A stretch of 64,000 nt of DNA from Terriglobia bacterium (GTDB lineage: Bacteria; Acidobacteriota; Terriglobia; Bryobacterales; Bryobacteraceae): positions 1 through 64,000 of the forward strand of contig JAIQFS010000015.1 in assembly GCA_020073145.1 (NCBI GenBank), given 5' to 3'. The notes beneath the pieces are model-generated. The model was given only the letters and a program-made list of their open reading frames with translations. It was not told the DNA's origin and searched no databases. Both the position numbers and the translations under genes were made by a program. Of this stretch, positions 58,809 to 64,000 are shown piece after piece. How positions within the stretch are numbered: position 1 is the first letter of the stretch; each line of letters starts with the position of its first letter.

Positions 58809-59336
58809 TTACCCGAACTTCACTGCGGCGGCCGACGGCTTCTTGCCCGCCAGCAGGTCCGACAGCACCGCCAGAATGGCGGCGGGAGGCGGCGGACAGC
58901 CCGGCAAATGCGCGTCCACGGCGACGAAATCGTGCAACGGGCGCGCCTGCGCCAGCAGCACGGGCACTCCGTCGGAAGGCACTCCGGGAGCCGTGTCGAC
59001 GCCCTCGATGTAGATCCGCTGCAGCATCCGGCCCACCGGGATGGAATTCCGCATGGACGGCACGTTGCTGGTGACCGCGCAGTCGCCCAACGCCACCAGG
59101 ACGCGGGTGCGGGAGCGAATCATCTGGACTCTCTTCAGGTCTTCCTGGCTGGAGACCGCCCCCTCCACAAGGGTCACGTCCACGTCCTCGGGAAACTCGG
59201 TGGCGTCCACCAGCGGGCCGTACACCAGGTCGGCCTTCTCGGCCACCGCCAGGATCCCTTCGTCGAGGTCCAGCAGCGACATGTGGCATCCCGAGCAGCC
59301 GTCAAGCCACACGGTGGCGAGTTTCAACTTGCTCAT
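58809..59336 (-). CDS. hoxY: [NiFe] hydrogenase small subunit, group 3 type
   Basis: The 175-residue product has the four cysteines for the proximal 4Fe-4S cluster: C14-x2-C17 (LDGCSGCHMSLLD), Cys in LGDCAVTSNVP and Cys in LPGCPPPP. It has no signal peptide and lacks the long C-terminal cluster region of uptake-type small subunits, matching HoxY. It carries electrons between the active site and HoxU/HoxF. The ATG overlaps the hoxU stop (ATGA). Confidence 0.93.
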   Translation of the reverse strand: MSKLKLATVWLDGCSGCHMSLLDLDEGILAVAEKADLVYGPLVDATEFPEDVDVTLVEGAVSSQEDLKRVQMIRSRTRVLVALGDCAVTSNVPSMRNSIPVGRMLQRIYIEGVDTAPGVPSDGVPVLLAQARPLHDFVAVDAHLPGCPPPPAAILAVLSDLLAGKKPSAAAVKFG

Positions 59337-60043
59337 CGAGGCGCTCCTCTCTTCATCGCGACCTGCGCCACCTGGCTGCAGCGTTTGGCCATTTCTTCCA
59401 CCGCGCGGCCCTTTTCGACCAGGGCTCCCGTGGGACAGGCCTGCACGCACTTGCCGCAATTGGTGCAGGCGAGCGCCTCCGCCCAGGGCTGATCGAGATC
59501 GCTGACCACGCGCAGCTGAATGCCGCGCGACATGAAATCCCACACGTGCGCGCCTTCGAGCTCGGCGCAAACCCGCACGCACCGCGAGCACAGTACGCAG
59601 CGGTTGTGGTCGAGCACGTACCGTTCGTGGGACTGGTCGACCGGCAAAGCCGGGTAGCGGTACCGGAACCGGACGCTGGTGACGCCGATCGACGTGGCCA
59701 GGGCTTGCAGTTCGCAGTGCCCGTTGGAGACACAGACCGAGCACAGGTGGTTGCGCTCGGCCAGCAGGAGCTCGATGGTCATGCGGCGATAGGCCGTGAG
59801 CTTCGGCGAGCTGGTGGTGACGGCCATGCCGTCTTCCGCGGGCGTGGTGCACGCCGGGAGCAGCCGGTTGCTTCCGGAGACCTCCACGATGCACAGCCGG
59901 CAGGCCCCGGAATTCCGCAGCCCGTCGAAGTGGCACAAGGTGGGGATGGTCCGGCCCGCGGCCCGCGCCGCGTCGAGAATCGTCTCGCCGCGCGCGACCT
60001 GCACCAGTTCCCCGTCGATGCGAATGGATCTCTTCTGTGGCAA
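59333..60043 (-). CDS. hoxU: Hydrogenase diaphorase Fe-S subunit (NuoG-N-terminal-like)
   Basis: The 236-residue product is an electron wire: an N-terminal 2Fe-2S ferredoxin fold (CHFDGLRNSGACRLCIVEV, then LLPACTT), a His/Cys cluster site (HLCSVCVSNGHCELQ), and two 4Fe-4S sites (RCVLCSRCVRVC and CTNCGKCVQACPTGAL). I placed the start at TTG 60043 because aaaggagg lies four bases upstream and it fits the family start (RSIRIDGELVQVARGETIL); there is no ATG or GTG nearby that avoids overlapping hoxF. It matches HoxU. Confidence 0.88.
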   Translation of the reverse strand: MPQKRSIRIDGELVQVARGETILDAARAAGRTIPTLCHFDGLRNSGACRLCIVEVSGSNRLLPACTTPAEDGMAVTTSSPKLTAYRRMTIELLLAERNHLCSVCVSNGHCELQALATSIGVTSVRFRYRYPALPVDQSHERYVLDHNRCVLCSRCVRVCAELEGAHVWDFMSRGIQLRVVSDLDQPWAEALACTNCGKCVQACPTGALVEKGRAVEEMAKRCSQVAQVAMKRGAPR

Positions 60044-60057
60044 GACGCCTCCTTTCC

Positions 60058-63000
60058 CTAGGCCCGCACGTCGCAACGCAGGCAGCGGGCAGCCTCCTCG
60101 ATGGCGTCGGCCGTGGTTAGACCCTCGACCACCTCCTCCGAGCCGCGAACCCGGACGCTCACCGGCCTTTCGTGCCCGCGGCGCCGCGGCCCGCCGGCAG
60201 CCGGTGGCGGAGGCGTCTGGTCGTACTCGAACGCCTCCAGCAGCGCCGGGAAGCGGTCGCTGCCGGTCAGCCGCCGGTCCATGCTCCGCGCCGCCCTCTT
60301 TCCGTATGCCATGGCTTTGGTGACGTTGGACGCCCCGCTCACCACATCGCCGCCCGCGAAGACGTTGCTGCGGCTGGTCTCCAGCGTGAAGCGGTCGGCC
60401 ACGATGGTCCCGGACGGGCTCAGCCCCAGCCCCGAGAGGCGGCCGAACTCCAGATCGACGCTCTCGCCGACGGCCAGGATCACGCTGTCGCAGTCGAATC
60501 GCGTAATCTCTCCCGTGGCCACCGGTTTCTGGCGGCCGGACTTGTCGAATTCACCCAGCCGCGTCTTCATGATTTCCAGGCCTTTGACATTCCCCCGCGG
60601 GTCGCCCACGATGCGGTGCGGGGCGGCCAGGAACAGAAACCGTACGCCCTCCCGCTCCGCCTCCGCCGTCTCTTCGGCGATCGCCGGCATGTCCTTGCGT
60701 TCGCGCCGGTAGACCACGGTCGTTTCGGCTCCCAGACGAACCGCCGTGCGCGCCGAGTCGATGGCGGCATTGCCGCCGCCGATCACCGCCACCCGCCGCC
60801 CCAGTGCTACCGGCTCGCCCCGCGCGATGGTTTCCAGAAACGGCACCGCGGCCCTCACGCCCTTCAGCTCGGCCCCGGCCACTGGGGCCGCGGCTTCCTG
60901 CCAGGTGCCGATCGAGAGAAACACCGCGTCGAATTGCCCCTCGATCTCATCCAAGCCGAGGTCCGCGCCCACCTTCTTCCCGCACTCGAATCGCATGCCC
61001 ACGCAGCGGATGCCCTCGATCTCCCGCGCCAGCACCGCTTTCGGCAGCCGGTACTCGGGCAGCGCGTACCGCAGCATCCCTCCCGGCTCCTGCCGGCTTT
61101 CAAATACCGTGACGTCGTGCCCGAGCAGCGCCAGGTAGAAGGCCGCGGTCAGCCCGGCGGGACCCGCCCCGGTGATCGCGATGCGCTGCCCGGTCGAAGC
61201 CAGCTTGCGGGCCTGGATCCGATCCATCACCGGCCCCCATTGCTCCGATCCCAACACCGAGTCCGCGATGAACCGGTGGACTTCCCGCATGTTCACGGCC
61301 TCATCCACCGTCTGGCGGCGGCACCGGTCTTCGCACGGGTGCTGGCACACGCGCCCGGTGGAAGCCGGCAGGGGATTGTCGAGCAGTACCGAGATGAAGG
61401 CATCCTCCATGCGCCCTTCCTTCAACAATTGCAGGTACCTCGGCACGTTCATGTGCAGCGGGCAGCTGTTTTCGCACGGCGAGAGCGCCAGTTGCGTGCA
61501 CACGCCGGCGTTGCACCGCCGCCCCAGGATGTGGTCTTCAAACTCGTGGCGGAAGTGCCGCATGGTGGTGAGCACCGGATTGGGCGCCGTCTGCCCCAGC
61601 CCGCACAATGACGTATCGCGGACCATGCGCCCCAGTTCGCCCAGCAGCTCCAGTTGCGCCAGCGAGCCGGTCCCTTCGGTGAAGCTGTTCAGGATATCGA
61701 GCGCCTGATCGAGTCCCACGCGGCACGGCACGCATTTACCGCAGGATTCGGAATGTGTGAATTCGACGAAGTACCGGGCCACGTCGACCATGCAGTTGTC
61801 TTCGTCCATCACCACCATGCCGCCCGACCCCATGATCGATCCCAGTTGCGCCAGCGTTTCGTAATCTACCGGCGTATCGAACATCTCCTGCGGGATGCAG
61901 CCTCCGGACGGCCCGCCGGTCTGCACGGACTTGATCGACTTGCCGCCGGCTCCGCCGCCGCCGATGTCGTAGACAAAGGTCTTGATCGGGGTGCCCAGCG
62001 GCATTTCCACCAGGCCGGTGTTCTGCACTTTGCCCACCAGCGAGAACACCTTGGTGCCCGCGCTCTTGGCGCTGCCGGTCTGGGTGAACCATCCCGCGCC
62101 CTTCACTACGATGGGTGCGATGTTGCACCAGGTCTCAACGTTATTGATATTGGTCGGCCGTCCCCACAGACCCCGCTGAGCCGGGAACGGCGGACGAGGC
62201 CGCGGGCGGCCCGCCAGCCCTTCAAGCGAGGCGATCAGCGCGGTCTCTTCGCCGCACACGAACGCTCCCGCCCCCTCCACCATCTCGATGTCGAAATGGA
62301 AGCCCCGGCCCAGAACGTTGTCCCCCAGCAGGCCGTACTCCCGCGCCTGCTCGATGGCGTGCGTCAGCCGATGAACCGCCACCGGGTACTCGGCGCGGAC
62401 ATAGATAATGCCCAGGCTCGCCCCCATCACGAAGCCGCCGATAATCATGCCTTCCAACAGCGAGTGTGGGTCGCTCTCAATCTCGTTGCGGTTCATGTAT
62501 GCGCCGGGATCGCCTTCGTCCGCGTTGCAGATGATGTATTTGGCGTCGGCCGTGGCTTTGGCCAGATAATCCCACTTGATTCCCGTGCTGAAGCCGGCGC
62601 CGCCGCGGCCGCGCAGCCGCGCCGCTTTGATCTGCTCGATGACGCACGCAGGCTGGTTGTCGATCAGCACCTTATAGAGCGCCTGGTATCCGCCGACCGC
62701 GACGTACTCTTCAATATCCTCCGGATCGATGAATCCGCAATTCCGCAGCACGATCTTCTTCTGCCCCGCGAAGAACGGCACTTCGTGCCAGGAGGGCAGT
62801 TCCGGATAGCCATGACCGTATTTGATCTGCGCGGTCAGGTGGTCCCACTCCTCCACCTTGCACCATGCCAGGTCCGGCGGAATCCGTCCGTCCAAGGCGT
62901 CCGCAAGGATGCGTTCCGCGTCTCCCTGCTGCACGCGGCGCAAGATCACCAGCGGGCTGCCGGGGATCCAGACGCCCACCAGCGGCTCCTCCGAACACGG

Positions 63001-63198
63001 CCCGAAGCACCCCACGCTGGCCAGGAGGCCGCCCGCCCGGTCGTTCGCCTCCGCCAGCGCGTGATACACGCCTTCGGCGCCGTTGCCGCGCCCGCACGTC
63101 CCCATCCCCACCGTCACGCGCGGCACGTCCGGCAGCAGTTTCGCCAGCCCGGCTTCGCGCACCGCGTTGAACGTGCTGATGTCTTCCATGCGGCTCAT
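60058..63198 (-). CDS. hoxF: HoxF/NuoF-type diaphorase fused to a GltD/NfnB-like flavoprotein
   Basis: The 1046-residue product joins two modules. Residues 1-560: a thioredoxin-like 2Fe-2S lead (C35, C64, C68), NADH/FMN domain (RGRGGAGFSTGIKW, about 196; NADEGDPGAYMNRNE, about 225) and a 4Fe-4S site C486-x2-C489-x2-C492...C532. Residues 561-1046: a cysteine-rich Fer4_20-type domain (C562, C567, C575, C579, C618, C622, C626), an FAD site (ITGAGPAGLTAAFYLA, 675) and an NAD(P) site (VAVIGGGNAAIDSARTA, 803), as in GltD, NfnB and DPD. Plain HoxF has about 550-600 residues. The ATG overlaps hoxE. Confidence 0.9.
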   Translation of the reverse strand: MSRMEDISTFNAVREAGLAKLLPDVPRVTVGMGTCGRGNGAEGVYHALAEANDRAGGLLASVGCFGPCSEEPLVGVWIPGSPLVILRRVQQGDAERILADALDGRIPPDLAWCKVEEWDHLTAQIKYGHGYPELPSWHEVPFFAGQKKIVLRNCGFIDPEDIEEYVAVGGYQALYKVLIDNQPACVIEQIKAARLRGRGGAGFSTGIKWDYLAKATADAKYIICNADEGDPGAYMNRNEIESDPHSLLEGMIIGGFVMGASLGIIYVRAEYPVAVHRLTHAIEQAREYGLLGDNVLGRGFHFDIEMVEGAGAFVCGEETALIASLEGLAGRPRPRPPFPAQRGLWGRPTNINNVETWCNIAPIVVKGAGWFTQTGSAKSAGTKVFSLVGKVQNTGLVEMPLGTPIKTFVYDIGGGGAGGKSIKSVQTGGPSGGCIPQEMFDTPVDYETLAQLGSIMGSGGMVVMDEDNCMVDVARYFVEFTHSESCGKCVPCRVGLDQALDILNSFTEGTGSLAQLELLGELGRMVRDTSLCGLGQTAPNPVLTTMRHFRHEFEDHILGRRCNAGVCTQLALSPCENSCPLHMNVPRYLQLLKEGRMEDAFISVLLDNPLPASTGRVCQHPCEDRCRRQTVDEAVNMREVHRFIADSVLGSEQWGPVMDRIQARKLASTGQRIAITGAGPAGLTAAFYLALLGHDVTVFESRQEPGGMLRYALPEYRLPKAVLAREIEGIRCVGMRFECGKKVGADLGLDEIEGQFDAVFLSIGTWQEAAAPVAGAELKGVRAAVPFLETIARGEPVALGRRVAVIGGGNAAIDSARTAVRLGAETTVVYRRERKDMPAIAEETAEAEREGVRFLFLAAPHRIVGDPRGNVKGLEIMKTRLGEFDKSGRQKPVATGEITRFDCDSVILAVGESVDLEFGRLSGLGLSPSGTIVADRFTLETSRSNVFAGGDVVSGASNVTKAMAYGKRAARSMDRRLTGSDRFPALLEAFEYDQTPPPPAAGGPRRRGHERPVSVRVRGSEEVVEGLTTADAIEEAARCLRCDVRA

Positions 63199-63725
63199 TG
63201 CGATTCCTTCCCGGCCAGCGCCTGCACTTCGCGCTTGAGTACTCCTTCGTTCATGTGGCCGCAGATCCGGTGGTCTACTTCCACCACTGGCGCCAGCGCG
63301 CACTGTCCGAAACACGCCACGGTTCGAATGGTGAACCGTCCGTTGGGCGTGGTTAGCGTCAGCTTATCCGCGTGGGCACCGTCTTCGTCCAGTCCCAGCT
63401 CCAGCCGCAGGCTCTCCAACAGGCTCCGCGAGCCTCGCGTGTGGCACGCCGTGCCGCGGCAGATGGCGATGGTGTGGTCGCCTTGCGGCTCGCGGTTGAA
63501 TAGCGCATAGAACGTGACCACGCTGAAGATCTGCGAAAGGGACGTGCCGGTCTTTTCGGCGACGTAGCGAATGGTGTCGAGGCAGAGGTATTTACGGGGT
63601 TGGTGCTCCTGAACTTCCTCCAGGATTCCCAACAGCGCACCCGGGCGGGCACTGCGGCGGGCAATCACCTGATCGATGAAGGCCCGCTCCCCCGCGTCGG
63701 GCCGGAGGCCGTCCGTGGTGGGCAT
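63195..63725 (-). CDS. hoxE: Hydrogenase diaphorase subunit, NuoE-like
   Basis: The 176-residue product is a thioredoxin-like 2Fe-2S protein with C89-x4-C94 (CRGTACHTRG) and C138-x3-C142 (CFGQCALAP), and the NuoE start 'LLGILEEVQEHQPRKYLCLD', SLSQIFSVVTFYALF. It heads the hydrogenase operon: aagga lies before the ATG and each downstream gene overlaps or nearly touches the next. It diverges from the RRM gene with about 100 bases between, where the promoter must lie. Confidence 0.93.
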   Translation of the reverse strand: MPTTDGLRPDAGERAFIDQVIARRSARPGALLGILEEVQEHQPRKYLCLDTIRYVAEKTGTSLSQIFSVVTFYALFNREPQGDHTIAICRGTACHTRGSRSLLESLRLELGLDEDGAHADKLTLTTPNGRFTIRTVACFGQCALAPVVEVDHRICGHMNEGVLKREVQALAGKESQ

Positions 63726-63828
63726 CGGGTGTCCTTACTAAGCCTCACCCTAGCACCTTTCACCCCATCCCGCTGGAACCGCCCAAAAACGGTAGTAAGA
63801 TATATGAAAGTAAGAAAGGCGATAGCGC

Positions 63829-64000
63829 ATGAAAAAGATTTTCGTCGGCAACCTCAGTTATTCAGCAACCGAAGTGGCCCTCCGTTCGATGTTCGAAGCG
63901 TATGGTGCCGTCGAGAGCGTCCACATTGTGACCGACCGCGATTCCGGGCAACCCCGGGGGTTCGGGTTCGTCGAGATGACCAATGATGCGGAAGCCGCCA
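63829..64000 (+). CDS. RRM-type RNA-binding protein (partial, cut by window end)
   Basis: The visible 57 residues start MKKIFVGNLSYSATEVALRS, containing RNP2 (IFVGNL), and include RNP1 (RGFGFVEM) after a DRDSGQPRG loop. This is the single-RRM, Rbp-like class of small bacterial RNA-binding proteins, often cold-induced and about 80-120 residues long. gaaagg precedes the ATG. The 3' end lies beyond the window. Confidence 0.92.
   Translation, partial: MKKIFVGNLSYSATEVALRSMFEAYGAVESVHIVTDRDSGQPRGFGFVEMTNDAEAA

Overview
The window reads as chromosomal DNA of an acidobacterium, most likely a Bryobacterales/Solibacter-type member of Acidobacteriota. The evidence is a set of lineage-typical families rather than a marker gene: a DUF3738/TIGR03435 protein (8274-9023), a TIGR03437 C-terminal domain (10949-12766), a carboxypeptidase-regulatory-domain TonB receptor (15437-18844), an ADOP-type duplicated FtsX/MacB permease (43721-46132), secreted proteins ending their signal peptide in '..AQ', and small 'RRGRK..EER..VSERM' proteins. 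The DNA is GC-rich. No rRNA, tRNA, CRISPR array, IS element or prophage was seen.

Layout. 1-576 holds no supportable gene. 0.6-5.8 kb: a broken GAF-domain gene, tmk-holB, an EthD-like protein, and an aminotransferase-aroA pair. 5.9-8.2 kb: an overlapping ECF sigma / anti-sigma / secreted-protein operon. 8.3-13.1 kb: accessory small and secreted genes, including a putative glycosidase fused to TIGR03437. 13.2-18.8 kb: a PQQ dehydrogenase and a large TonB-dependent receptor with a near-consensus promoter. 19.0-31.5 kb: membrane spermidine-synthase-like protein, sugar transferase, OPRT-like PRTase, sodium symporter, secreted methyltransferase, orphan histidine kinase, bshA, a deleted Tat-exported TPP enzyme and a cytochrome c. 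31.5-43.6 kb: a MetE-like protein with a histone-H1-like tail, mreB, an orphan Flp pilin, aroB-ubiE/menG, a PAS protein, a CCAEP-tail radical SAM protein, nadA-moaA, an alpha/beta hydrolase and small proteins. 43.7-49.7 kb: ADOP permease, a metallopeptidase / ATP-grasp ligase / acylphosphatase operon, and an NHL-repeat protein. 49.8-54.9 kb: a tight housekeeping operon apt-ispE-prs-rplY-pth-rpsF-rpsR-rplI ending at a hairpin terminator. 55.2-56.9 kb: a TonB-family protein. 56.9-63.7 kb (minus strand): a complete NAD(P)-linked group-3-type [NiFe] hydrogenase, hoxEFUYH plus maturation protease, whose HoxF is fused to a GltD/NfnB-like flavoprotein. The window ends inside an RRM RNA-binding protein gene.

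How it fits together. Housekeeping genes (nucleotide synthesis, shikimate pathway, NAD, molybdopterin, isoprenoid, ribosome) are interleaved with lineage-specific secreted or outer-membrane functions for scavenging polymers and oxidising sugars or alcohols. The hydrogenase would link H2 to the NAD(P)H pool and possibly, through its extra flavin/Fe-S domain, to a third redox partner.

The most unusual points are the HoxF-GltD fusion hydrogenase, the metallopeptidase/ATP-grasp/acylphosphatase operon, the CCAEP-tail radical SAM protein (cysteine form of a family with selenoprotein members), two genes broken by internal deletions with frame change, a folded RNA leader in front of rplY, a two-state hairpin in front of a small CxxC protein, and four genes whose -10 box sits only 6-8 nt before the start codon, suggesting leaderless transcripts.
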